Below are positions 1-9,530 of a stretch of 46,739 nucleotides of DNA, one piece after another. The position numbers and the translations under genes are program-made. How positions within the stretch are numbered: position 1 is the first letter of the stretch; each line of letters starts with the position of its first letter. Source of the stretch: Paraphysomonas bandaiensis (lineage: Eukaryota; Chrysophyceae); NCBI GenBank assembly GCA_965644295.1, contig CBFFRP010000661.1, positions 1 through 46,739 of the forward strand, given 5' to 3'. Below the pieces are notes generated by a model that was not told where the DNA came from, ran no database searches, and saw only the letters and a program-made list of their open reading frames with translations.

Positions 1-196
1 AAATCCTAGTTGTCTGTCGTCTTGCCCTCGTAATAATAATCTGTATCTCTTGTTGTCACCGATCTTATACAAAACAAGCTACATATACCCTACATATTAT
101 GTTATCATATCGTTATTGCATTAATATAGTTATCAATATTATTATGATGATGTCATAAAACGTGTAAAGGGTGTTATAAAAGCCCACGGCTTTACA
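1..196 (-). repeat. Partial LTR related to element D
   Basis: On the minus strand an LTR begins at 196 with TGTAAAGCC and runs off the left end of the window. The first 28 bases match the edge of the element D LTR at 35288 exactly, including the TTATAAAA stretch. The next 150 bases are similar in composition and order but diverged. No polypurine tract follows on the right, where a hairpin array lies instead, so this is a 5' LTR or a solo LTR. AAAGCC and GGCTTT form a small stem at the LTR tip. Confidence 0.6.
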
Positions 197-197
197 A

Positions 198-526
198 CAC
201 TAGCGAATTGACGGCGCGCAACTCTAGCCCGGGTGACTATTGAGCTGATCAAAAACTCTCACACACACTAGCGAATTGATGGCGCACAACTCTAGCCCGG
301 GTGACTATTGAGTTTTAATAAAACTCTCACACACACTAGCGAATTGATGACGTGCAACTCTAGCCCGGGTGACTATTGAGTTAATAACTCTCACACACAC
401 TAGCGAATTGACGGCGCGCAACTCTAGCCCGGGTGACTATTGAGCTGATCAATAACAGGAAAAGAGTCTCACGTCACTAGCGAATTGCCGTCGCAACTCT
501 AGCCCGGACGAATATTGAACTCTTTT
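198..526. repeat. Five-unit tandem array of hairpin repeats
   Basis: Five units begin near 199, 267, 335, 399 and 476, spaced 64-77 bp. Each contains CTAGCGAATTG, a short GC-rich loop, CAACTCTAG, then CCCGGGTGACTATTGAG (diverged in the last unit). The two arms can pair as an inner stem. An outer stem flanks several units: AAAACTC with GAGTTTT in unit 2, AACTC with GAGTT in unit 3, and AAAAGAGT with ACTCTTTT in unit 5. The stem sequence changes while pairing is kept, which hints at a structured transcript. No protein reads through it. Confidence 0.8.
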
Positions 527-890
527 GACAACAAGCATAACAACATAGATATATATATTTACGACAGCATATACATTCACGTGTAACAAGAACCCCACCT
601 CCATCACTCTATTGCAGTACATATAGCGAATGAAGAAATATTATTCTACCGCCCATCTCTTTTTAAACTGATGGGTAGACTGTGCTCTGGTTTTAAATAA
701 TAGTGCGGATGTCATTCCATTGTAACATATAGAAATATACAGTATAATATGCATGTATGTATACTGTGAAGTAGGAATTCCTACCGCAAATTCAAACATC
801 AACAAAAAATCTTTCGAAATATGAGTGCGATGGAGGAACTGCAGGGAAAATACTGAAAAAAAATCGAGTTGAAGTTATTTTTGTTGTGTT
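527..890. other. Intergenic leader of the left gene
   Basis: About 360 AT-rich bases between the hairpin array and the first gene. I see no ORF, RNA gene or clear promoter element here, only short AT runs near 545-560 and 730-750. It presumably contains the promoter and 5' leader of the gene that follows. Confidence 0.4.
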
Positions 891-2232
891 GTGTATGATT
901 TTCAATCCCATTCATTCTATACTTTAAACATGACAGACAACGTCGATGACTCATACCTCAACAGTGGTGAATTCAATAGTAGCCAGTCCGATATTGAGTT
1001 GGATGAACGGCAATTGACATGTTCAGTGTGCTCTAATCATTACAGTAATCGAGATAAGGGTGTATCTGATTCAATATGCGGTCCTTGCAATGCAGACGGC
1101 TACAAGGATTTATTTGAGCATGAGCCCACTGAGGAGACGAAGGAGGACCTCGATGACATAGCGGAGGAGTGTAATGAAGAGAATGTCGAGATGGGTGACT
1201 CCAAGGGTGAGCCTGGCCATAAATCTAATGATTATTTGGAGTACTTCCTTTCAAAAGAAATTTCATTCAGTATAACTCACTCAAATGGTTCTCACTGTTA
1301 TGCTAGAAAGAAATTTGCGAGTGATACTGGGAATGTAGTTCGACTGTTTATAAATCCTGAAGTAATGGCTGTCGTGCCTCTTATGGTCGACTACTTGGCT
1401 GTAGCTGCTCATTTCAATTCGAACTTGCGGCATCTGAATTTGTCAATGTGTTGGGTGCGCCATCAAAGTAAGAAGGACAAGAAGTTTGTAGTTCTCTCAT
1501 ACCTTCGAACAAAATGTTCAAAGCCCAGGTATGACATCCTGGTATGGAGTGAGGAGAATGGTGTTGAGCTTTGGACTGGTGTTACAAAGATAAATTCTTT
1601 TAATTTCGACTACGATACGGAAGTAGATACTGATCATATGAAGAAGGTATTGGCTGCTTGGATAAAAGAGAAATTACGCGTAGTTGGTCCAGATAAGAGA
1701 AATAAAGACGAGCTAGGGAACTGGATTTCCACGTTTGATCCGATGAGTGACGGGCAAACTGCTGCATCTGGAATAATTGAGGTCAGCAAGCGAAAGCGTC
1801 GACCTCGTATGGCCCAGTCACGCGTCAGTGAAGAGGCAAAGCCTACTATGGCCAGAAAGAAGAAAAGGAAGACTCCTACTACTACGAAAAAGGTGAGACA
1901 TTGTATTGCATGAATTTTAAACTATTATATAATATTTTATATATGTATAATGTATATCATATTATTATTATCCTTACATATTATATACATAAGAATATAT
2001 GTATATTTAATAATAAATATATTATCCAGACAAGCAAGAAAGTCTTGAAAAAAGAAGTCATAGTAAGGGTCGACACTGAGGAAGAGGAGGAGGCGGATGA
2101 AGAACCAGAGGTGAAGGAAACCATGAAAAGCAAGAAAAAGGGAAATTTCATCAGTAAGCAGTCACTGATAGAACAATTGGCGGCAGCCAAGGAACAGATC
2201 AAGCAACAAGCTACTACTACTGCACCAAATAG
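891..2232 (+). CDS. Zinc-binding, Lys-rich nuclear-type protein, two exons, 3' end lost
   Basis: I do not recognise this family. The frame opens at 891, but the second ATG at 930 has the better context (AAAC before ATG) and is the likelier start. Counting from 891, four cysteines (44, 47, 63, 66) form a CxxC-x15-CxxC zinc-binding module. An acidic stretch follows (about 78-108), then a conserved central domain (about 115-285, with SHCYARKKF and VVLSYLRTKC), then a basic tail resembling nuclear localisation signals. A 137-bp intron separates exon 1 (to 1892) from exon 2 (from 2030), with phase 0 preserved. Exon 2 is Lys/Glu-rich with a short helical segment and is cut at 2232, where antisense element A sequence begins. 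Reading continues into that element to a stop at 2534-2536, giving a chimeric end. A broken relative lies at 30951-31700. Confidence 0.65.
1893..2029 (+). other. GT-AG intron in the left gene
   Basis: The donor is AAG/GTGAGA and the acceptor is ATCCAG/ACAAGC. The interior is very AT-rich and full of stops. Exon 1 from 891 is 1002 bases, exactly 334 codons, and exon 2 continues in the same register with the same Lys/Glu-rich composition. The join is inferred and was not tested against a transcript. Confidence 0.7.
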
Positions 2233-2530
2233 AAGCCTGAGACTGACTGCTCTCACCATCCTCAACATTTTGTACTCTATCCTCCAGTATTTGCATCCTG
2301 CTGCTGAGGTTAGACACTGCAGTAGCCACCTCTGTAAAAGACTGAGACATGGCACGAACTGTGTCCAAAATCTCCTGGTTTGGATTGATGTTTGGAGCAG
2401 AAGACTCCTGAACAACATCCTGCACACCTCCAGCAGCATCTTGTTTGGTTTCACCACTACCAGCGGCTTCCTGATCTTTCCCAGGAGTTTTCTTGCCGCC
2501 TCTCCTCGTTTTACCAGTCGGAGTAGACAT
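2232..2530 (-). pseudogene. Element A gag, N-terminal fragment
   Basis: The first 100 codons of the same gag found intact at 37486-39294, starting at the ATG whose complement ends at 2530. It covers the basic Thr/Gly/Lys-rich start and the coiled-coil segment, and stops where the sequence joins exon 2 of the left gene. The capsid and zinc finger are absent. Confidence 0.8.
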
Positions 2531-3037
2531 GGTTAATGAGAAGGACTTCCGCCTCAAAGACTATATCCACCAAACTTTTCCCTAACACACTGAGACAAGC
2601 AACCCTGGCAACTCCTAGAACCACTGACCCAGAACTCAACAACACACCAAGACACCACAAGACAAATCCCAAAGACAACCCTGCGTAAGAATCCAAAAAC
2701 TCAACACTCAACACTCAAACCCGTTGAACCCGTCGGATTTGTACAAGTGACAACAGTTAACACACAGGCGGTATCCACGGTCGATTGACTTCGAAAAGAA
2801 CCGAATTTCCCCAGTCACCACACTGTGTATCAAACAATCACCACTGAACAAAGAGCCTAGAGAACAACTACTGACAACTCACACCCAGAGAACAACAGAC
2901 AACCAACAACCACAAGCAACCGAAGGCAACAGACAACAAGCCCAAAGAATCAAGCCCAAAGAAGCGTGTCGCAGTTAGTTTCTTATAAGAGTGTGAAACA
3001 ACAGCGCAAAGACAGAAATTTCTGTACGAGCAGTAAA

Positions 3038-3049
3038 GTAAATATTTAC
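3038..3049. other. Palindrome at the primer-binding position, element A copy 1
   Basis: GTAAATATTTAC is a perfect 12-bp palindrome starting at the first base after the LTR (minus strand). An ordinary tRNA-complementary primer site beginning TGG is not seen here. See the finding on post-LTR palindromes. Confidence 0.6.
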
Positions 3050-4054
3050 TATAACAACACCCGGTTTGATAACCAGGGTGTTGGCTCGTAAACAATAAAA
3101 CTACAATAACACCTACACTGAACCAACAAAGAACAGTAATAACGGTATTATTATTAAAACACTTTTCCAAGTTTAGACCTAAACTCAGTTAGTGACTCCC
3201 GCAAAGAGCCACCGCGCAATGGTATACCGCCGGCACCCAAGTTCACTAGCACCAAGCTTTGGTCTAACTTAAAACAAGTGATAAACACCATAGAAGCATA
3301 TATGCACACACACACACTCCTAACATGGTGCAACACACGTGGTGTCATCACACCACCACAGGTTGCGCAACTCTTCAACCAAAACTGAAAAATACACAGC
3401 AACCTGATAGGGAGTGACTCACCAGCATATGCCGAGAGTACACCGTATACTACGTATCTATACCCTACCAGAGACTGAAAACCCCACAATCCAGGAAATA
3501 CATAAATACGGTACGTATGGTACGTATAGTACGCACACCACATTGCAATCGAACCCCAATAAGCCTTGCATAAACACTCGTGCACCTCAAGTGTACAATA
3601 GCGACTTCTCTCTTATGATGGTCACATGTACTTGCCCCCCTATAGGGTAGTACGGGTAATACATGTATGTATGTATATGGAAGTATATACTGCAACTGCT
3701 ACACAGGAATACGGGCCCACATAACTTTGATATAAATTTGCAGCAGGTTTCACATCGACCGAAGTCACCAGCAGCAGATCATAGTCGTACATCATCATCA
3801 GCAGATAAAAATTGGACATCATACCCGAACGTTGGCTCAATATGTAGGTACACTGTGGTACATTACCAATGTCCAAATGGTGTTGCATAATATGTATCCT
3901 GAACACAATGAAGGTCCTAAAGCAATATATAGGGTCCTGATATAGGGTCCTAAACCAACATAGGGTCCTAAAAGTCAATGTAACCATGCATGTGACTCAA
4001 TAGCGTGATACTATAGCCACGTAGATAGGGCATGGGAAATGCCACGTGGTCACA
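3050..4054 (-). repeat. LTR of element A, copy 1
   Basis: Minus-strand LTR starting TGTGACCACGTGG at 4054 and ending GTTATA at 3050, 1005 bp. It matches the copies at 6182-7176 and 35961-36966. Near its end is the hairpin AACACCC...GGGTGTT, and a 12-bp palindrome follows directly at 3038-3049. Confidence 0.85.
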
Positions 4055-4815
4055 ATATGATATGGTATATATGATATGGTATATATGATATGTTATATAT
4101 GATATGCTATATATGATATGGTATATATGATATGTTATATATGATATGTTATATATGTTATATATGATATGCTATATATGATATGCTATATATGATATGG
4201 TATATATGATATGGTATATATGATATGATATATATGATATGTTATATATGATATGGTATATATGATATGGTATATATGATATGTTATATATGATATGCTA
4301 TATATGATATGGTATATATGATATGTTATATATGAAATGTATATATATATGATATGTTATATATGATATGTTATATATGATATGGTATATATGATATGGT
4401 ATATATGATATGGTATATATGATATGGTATATATGATATGGTATATATGATATGGTATATATGATATGTTATATATGATATGCTATATATGATATGGTAT
4501 ATATGATATGTTATATATGAAATGTATATATATATGATATGTTATATATGATATGTTATATATGATATGGTATATATGATATGGTATATATGATATGGTA
4601 TATATGATATGGTATATATGATATGGTATATATGATATGGTATATATGATATGTTATATATGATATGGTATATATGATATGGTATATATGATATGTTATA
4701 TATGATATGGTATATATGATATGGTATACATGATATGGTATATATGATATGTTATATATGATATGATATATATGATATGTTATATATGATATGATATATA
4801 TGATATGTTATATAT
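4055..4815. repeat. 14-bp AT minisatellite, left part
   Basis: Tandem units close to GATATGGTATATAT (14 bp), with the seventh base varying between G, T, C and A. There are occasional higher-order duplications, such as two segments containing GAAATGTATATATATATG near 4333 and 4519. Continuous before element G inserted; the other part is 16405-16989. Confidence 0.95.
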
Positions 4816-5340
4816 TGTGACAAATCCGCATGTAGTCCCATATATCGAGGGGTGAGTGTATCCTGACTACAGTGAGTATACGGTGGTAGGGTAGCTGTTG
4901 GGTGGAGGTATGTGTGTACGTATGTACTTGAGTACGTGAGTACGTATATAAGTGGGTATGAGGTACGATGAGTAGTAGATAGGTACGATAAGTAGTAGAT
5001 GAGTACGACTACAGGGACAGTATTACGATAACTGTAGAGATACGATGGTGATAAGTATGATATGGGTGCTTAAGTGTAGAGCCAGCTTGTAAGTGCAAGA
5101 TTGCTATGTGAGTCACTCTTTAAGGTTATGAGAGCATAAGTAAGGAAGTTCTAATAATTGATAATTATACGATTATCAGAGCTTAAGGGTCTGTTTAATA
5201 GCATCTAACAGGCACCTAGTAAGATCAGACGTCACAGCACGTGTAAGAAGTTATCCGCGGGTATGAGCATAAGGTACCCAACTGATGCATCAACAAGGCA
5301 AAGCCCTCTGCCAAGGACCCCCACATCTCCGATCGTCTCA
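4816..5340 (+). repeat. 5' LTR of element G
   Basis: 525 bp, TGTGACAAATCC to CCGATCGTCTCA. By eye it is identical to the 3' LTR at 15880-16404 over its whole length. It holds short tandem runs built on TACGTA and TAGTAGAT. An open frame (from 5263) starts within the LTR and continues into gag. Confidence 0.93.
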
Positions 5341-5358
5341 TGTGGTGGACAACGTGGG
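5341..5358 (+). promoter_or_regulatory. Probable primer-binding site of element G
   Basis: The bases directly after the 5' LTR, TGTGGTGGACAACGTGG, contain TGG-led sequence of the kind complementary to a tRNA 3' CCA end. I cannot say which tRNA. There is no palindrome here, unlike elements A, B and C. Confidence 0.35.
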
Positions 5359-6181
5359 CTGCCCTCGCGACCCAGTGGAATTGATCAACCACGGAGAAGA
5401 GGGGGCAGCGGAATTTCATGGCAACGATCCCAAAGTGGGGAAGAGCGAAGGGCAGAGCGATGGGAGGACGATGTGGACTGTGCACGGGACATATCACTCT
5501 CTGAGGCATGGGGGGATACCGGGACCGGCCAAGGGACGGCCCCAGTGGAAGAACCAGTCTACAACTGTGGGGACGGGAGTAGACCCAGCAACAAGGGCAG
5601 GCCAGGGATGGGGGCCACATGGGAGAGACTGTACAGAGATTGGAGTGGGGCACCAGACTATCAAGAGTCAGACGAGGGAGACCCACTAACAGGAATGCCT
5701 GTACGAGCGAGAGAGACCGGAGGGAGGGGTATGGAAACCACCAGGAAATTGTTTAGTGAGAAGATGCGGCTAGGGGAATTGGAGCAGGAAGAGAGGGAGA
5801 GCAGGCCTGCAGATATCCCATCATGGGTGTGGGTGCGACAGAAGTATGCGACAGAGAAAGCAAGAGATCAGCCGGTGATAGAGATGAAGGGGAATCCACG
5901 GACAGAGACTCTCATATTTGAGTAGGAGGGAGGCCACAGGAGCAGAGCATTGGCAGTCTCAGAGGGGAGAAAGAGGGGACGACTATCCGAAGACACCAGC
6001 CAGAAGAGATATAGGGGAAGAGTATCGAAGTACACCAGTAATGGAGGAGTTGGCTGCGATGGGAGTAGGGGCGGGAGAAGAAGACGAGGGGAGGAGATGT
6101 GGTCACAGGAGGAGTGGAGTATGGGAAGTAGGTCCAGTGGTAGACGGAGGACAGATGAGGAGGAGAGCAGACGAGATGGAG

Positions 6182-7176
6182 TGTGACCACGTGGCATTTC
6201 CCATGCCCTATCTACGTGGCTATAGTATCACGCTATTGAGTCACATGCATGGTTACATTGACTTTTAGGACCCTATGTTGGTTTAGGACCCTATATCAGG
6301 ACCCTATATATTGCTTTAGGACCTTCATTGTGTTCAGGATACATATTATGCAACACCAATTGGACATTGGTAATGTACCACAGTGTACCTACATATTGAG
6401 CCAACGTTCGGGTATGATGTCCAATTTTATCTGCTGATGATGATGTACGACTATGATCTGCTGCTGGTGACTTCGGTCGATGTGAAACCTGCTGCAAATT
6501 TATATCAAAGTTATGTGGGCCCGTATTCCTGGATAGCAGTTGCAGTATATAGTTCCATATAAATACATACATGTATTACCCGTACTACCCTATAGGGGGG
6601 CAAGTACATGTGACCATCATAAGAGAGAAGTCGCTATTATACACTTGAGGTGCACGAGTGTTTATGCAAGGCTTATTGGGGTTCGATTGCAAATGGGGTA
6701 TACGTACTATACGTACCGTATTTATGTATTTCCTGGATTAGGGGGTTTTCAGTCTCTGGTAGGGTATAGATACGTAGTATACGGTGTACTTTCGGCATAT
6801 GCTGGTGAGTCACTCCCTATCAGGTTGCTGTGTATTTTCAGTTTTGATTGAAGAGTTACACAACCTGTGGTGGTGAGATGATACCACGTGTGTTGCACCA
6901 TGTTAGGAGTGTGTGTGTGTGCATATATGCTTCTATGGTGTTTATCACTTGTTTTAAGTTAGACCAAAGCTTGGTGCTAGTGAACTTGGGTGCCGGCGGT
7001 ATACCATTGCGCGGTGGCTCTTTGCGGGGGTCACTAACTAAGTTTAGGTCTAGACTTAGAAAAGTGTTTTAATAATAATACCGTTATTACTGTTCTTTGT
7101 TGGTTCAGTGTAGGTGTTATAGTAGTACTATTGTTTACGAGCCAACACCCTGGTTATCAAACCGGGTGTTGTTATA
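6182..7176 (+). repeat. Solo LTR of element A (copy 2) inside element G gag
   Basis: A 995-bp LTR from TGTGACCACGTGG to GTTATA, homologous to the LTRs at 3050-4054 and 35961-36966. GGAG on both sides (6178-6181 and 7177-7180) fits a 4-bp target duplication. No internal sequence remains, so it probably arose by LTR-LTR recombination. Several single-base differences and small indels distinguish it from the other two copies. Confidence 0.88.
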
Positions 7177-7472
7177 GGAGGATGGATGCAGGAGGACATT
7201 CATGTAGCCTCGAAACCCGTGGGACTATCACAGGAGACACAGAACATGCTTCAGAGGAATATGCTGCTACATCTGGTGCAGCCGGTGGAACCAGAACATC
7301 AAGACAAGTATGTATGGCAGAGTGAGAGGCTGGTGAGGAGAGAGATACAGAATGTGAGAGAGAGGATGACGGAAGGCACGTACAGAGGGGTATTGGATAG
7401 ATTGATGGAGGAGTTGAAGATGGCTGCAGTGAAGGAGGGAGTACCAGATATACAAAGAGAGTTCTATGTGTC

Positions 7473-9530
7473 GTGGCTGGGGATCATCCAACATGCAAGG
7501 ACCAGGGGGCGCCGAGACATGGATTTCGAGTTACTGAGCCAGGAGAGGGAAAAGATACCGGAGCTGCTGGACTATATCTCACGACCAGCAATAGGTTGGC
7601 AGAGAGGTTGATGTATCTGGAGGAGCAGAAGGAGGTCATTCAGGTAGCATTGAGAGAGCTCAGGGAGATAGGACCGCCTCTGAAAAGCTATAGAGATCAG
7701 GTGAGGTGGATGAGAGGGGATAGAAGACCGAACATGGATCGATGGGTAGAAGAGTATCCAGATGAAGTGAGCAGCAGTGAGGAGACTTGGTTGACAGTAG
7801 AGAAGGAGAGTATGACAGGAAAAGAGGAGGAGGCTCGCACTAGCAAGAAAGGGGGGAGGGAAACAGAGGCCAAGGAAGAGGACGACCCTAGTCAGCTGGT
7901 GGAGAAAGCGAGGTCCAAGAGTTATGGGGAGTTCTGTCAATGGTGTATGAGGACGCCAGGAGTGGTGGATAAGATCACCGCGGAGCTGCGGCAGAGGTGT
8001 GAAGAGCAGGTGGAGATGGCCAAAGTATTGCCGGAAATGAGGGAACATTTGAGGAAGCTACCCATACCGCACTGGGTACAGTCTGGGAAGCCAGCGGCCC
8101 ATATTGGATATCCCCAAGTAGATTTTCCCACAGGGAGCACCAGGTTAGACTGTATTATGATATTCAGTGGAATAGTATCTACGGCCCACATGGCTCAGTG
8201 GTCGCCGATGAAGTTATGCCTACACCTGATGACAGGAGCTCCGTTTAAAGGGGAGTTGGGAAGGAAATATGCTACGAGGGTACAACATGGGGAGAGTGGT
8301 TTCAAGTCGACCTGTTCAGCGGTGGAGACCGATGTGGTGACGTGGGGGGTGGAGGTGTTTAAGTTTATGATTAGGTTCACCTCCATTTTTGGCATCCAAG
8401 TGGGGAAGGAGGTGCTGCAGAGGGAAGTGGAAGAATTCCAGATGGACGAGACATCGTTAGAGAAGTTCGACGAAAGCTTCGCAGAATTAAGACACAAGAT
8501 CATACAGGTGGGCGACGACAATATAGCGGAGCAACTGTACAGACGATTTAGGATGAAGACCGCAGGACGGCCATTAGGGAATTTGGTGAGACAAGGAGTT
8601 GATGCAGAGATCGAGATGGATCGGAGGATAGGCCTGGTGGACATGAAGAGCGAGGAGTATATTGTGAATTGTGTGCAGAAAGTGGTTGGGAAGCTGATGG
8701 ATACATATCCCAATGGACAGATACCAGGAGTCACGGGATCGCACAAGAAGACAGTAAAGGCGCATGGAGCTTACCAGGAAGGAGGAGAAAGAGATCAGGG
8801 GGCAGAGACGGATAAGCCGGAAGGGAGGAGAGAGACAGGCACCGGGAGCGGAGGAGGCTACACGGTACCACGAGGGAAGAATGGGTGGGTGCTGTGCAAC
8901 TGGTGTGGATTTGAGCATTCCAAGCGGGGAGAGTGTTTCTACAGATTGAGGGATACATCTGGCAAATGGAAGGGGTATCAACCAGAGAAATTCACGCGGT
9001 TTGAAATTCGGGCGTACCAAGAAATTGTAAGGAAAATGGAGGAGTCTCGGTCAGCATGGAGTACATTCACGGATGAGGAGAAGAAGGCTTTCCACGCCGA
9101 AGTCTCGCGCCTGAAGGAGAAGAATTTGCAAGCGTTTGTCAGAATGAATCACGCTAGGGTAGAGATGTCTGAAGCAGAGGAGGAGTGGGATGAAGACTGG
9201 TACGAGGAGGACGGGGCAGAGAGAGGGCAGGGACAGGAGGACAAACCAGTTAGGGTCAGCTTAGCCCATACATCGGTGACAGAGGCAGGAATCAACGGGA
9301 AGCCAGACTCTCTGACCATGTGGTGTGGGGTGGCCCAAGTCGAGGGAGATCGGATGCCTATGGTATTGCATGTGGATCCCGGATCTGATTGGAAGTTTAT
9401 GCATGAAGGGCTGGCTAAGGAGATGGGCTTGCCAATCACAGTGTTACCACAGCATCAACGTTATCGTATTATGGGAGCTACAGGGGGTGATGGTCAACCA
9501 GAGGAGGTCACTTCATATACCACCTCTTGA
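7473..9530 (+). CDS. Element G gag capsid, zinc knuckle and start of protease
   Basis: A 685-codon open frame; homology probably starts near 7600, where the previous frame ends. It contains a retrotransposon capsid-like region (about residues 225-410). A zinc knuckle follows with Cys and His spaced CNWC-x3-H-x5-C (around 8893-8935), slightly different from the standard CX2CX4HX4C. The frame then enters an aspartic protease with LHVDPGSDWKFM, where the active-site Asp is followed by Pro instead of Ser or Thr. The stop at 9528-9530 falls inside the protease; the second half is in the next frame. It lies downstream of the interrupted gag start and overlaps the pol frame by a few bases. Capsid, knuckle and protease order is normal for Ty3/gypsy. 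Confidence 0.75.
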   Translation: MAGDHPTCKDQGAPRHGFRVTEPGEGKDTGAAGLYLTTSNRLAERLMYLEEQKEVIQVALRELREIGPPLKSYRDQVRWMRGDRRPNMDRWVEEYPDEVSSSEETWLTVEKESMTGKEEEARTSKKGGRETEAKEEDDPSQLVEKARSKSYGEFCQWCMRTPGVVDKITAELRQRCEEQVEMAKVLPEMREHLRKLPIPHWVQSGKPAAHIGYPQVDFPTGSTRLDCIMIFSGIVSTAHMAQWSPMKLCLHLMTGAPFKGELGRKYATRVQHGESGFKSTCSAVETDVVTWGVEVFKFMIRFTSIFGIQVGKEVLQREVEEFQMDETSLEKFDESFAELRHKIIQVGDDNIAEQLYRRFRMKTAGRPLGNLVRQGVDAEIEMDRRIGLVDMKSEEYIVNCVQKVVGKLMDTYPNGQIPGVTGSHKKTVKAHGAYQEGGERDQGAETDKPEGRRETGTGSGGGYTVPRGKNGWVLCNWCGFEHSKRGECFYRLRDTSGKWKGYQPEKFTRFEIRAYQEIVRKMEESRSAWSTFTDEEKKAFHAEVSRLKEKNLQAFVRMNHARVEMSEAEEEWDEDWYEEDGAERGQGQEDKPVRVSLAHTSVTEAGINGKPDSLTMWCGVAQVEGDRMPMVLHVDPGSDWKFMHEGLAKEMGLPITVLPQHQRYRIMGATGGDGQPEEVTSYTTS

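Larger units (their letters stand above)
2232..4054 (-). mobile_element. Element A, copy 1: truncated 5' fragment, inverted
   Basis: Reading on the minus strand from 4054: a complete 1005-bp LTR, a leader of about 520 bp, then the first 100 codons of gag, stopping at 2232 against exon 2 of the left gene. It is nearly the mirror image of 35961-37789. The missing 3' part and abrupt internal end look like a deletion or rearrangement breakpoint, not a normal integration end. The LTR end at 4054 abuts the AT minisatellite. Confidence 0.85.
5263..7611 (+). pseudogene. Element G gag, N-terminal region, interrupted
   Basis: An acidic, Arg/Glu-rich frame runs from 5263 (inside the LTR) to a TAG at 5923-5925. 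The same frame then reopens to 6181, where the solo LTR sits, and reopens again after it at 7186-7611. Leaving out the LTR and one copy of the GGAG duplication puts both sides in the same frame, so the region was one gag reading frame before the insertion. At about 7590-7611 the coding signal moves to the frame of the next feature. The true start is unclear because the first in-frame ATG lies in the LTR; ATGs near 5608 and 5695 are alternatives. I find no recognisable domain in this part. Confidence 0.6.

Noticed and set aside
3414-6851. Short frames repeated at 3414-3987, 6249-7072 and 36028-36903
   Set aside because: They lie in the three copies of the element A LTR and are repeated for that reason; there is no sign of selection on the protein.
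9478-9530. Programmed -1 frameshift between gag and pol of element G
   Set aside because: The frame change falls inside the protease domain and no clear slippery heptamer is in register, so a simple indel is more likely.
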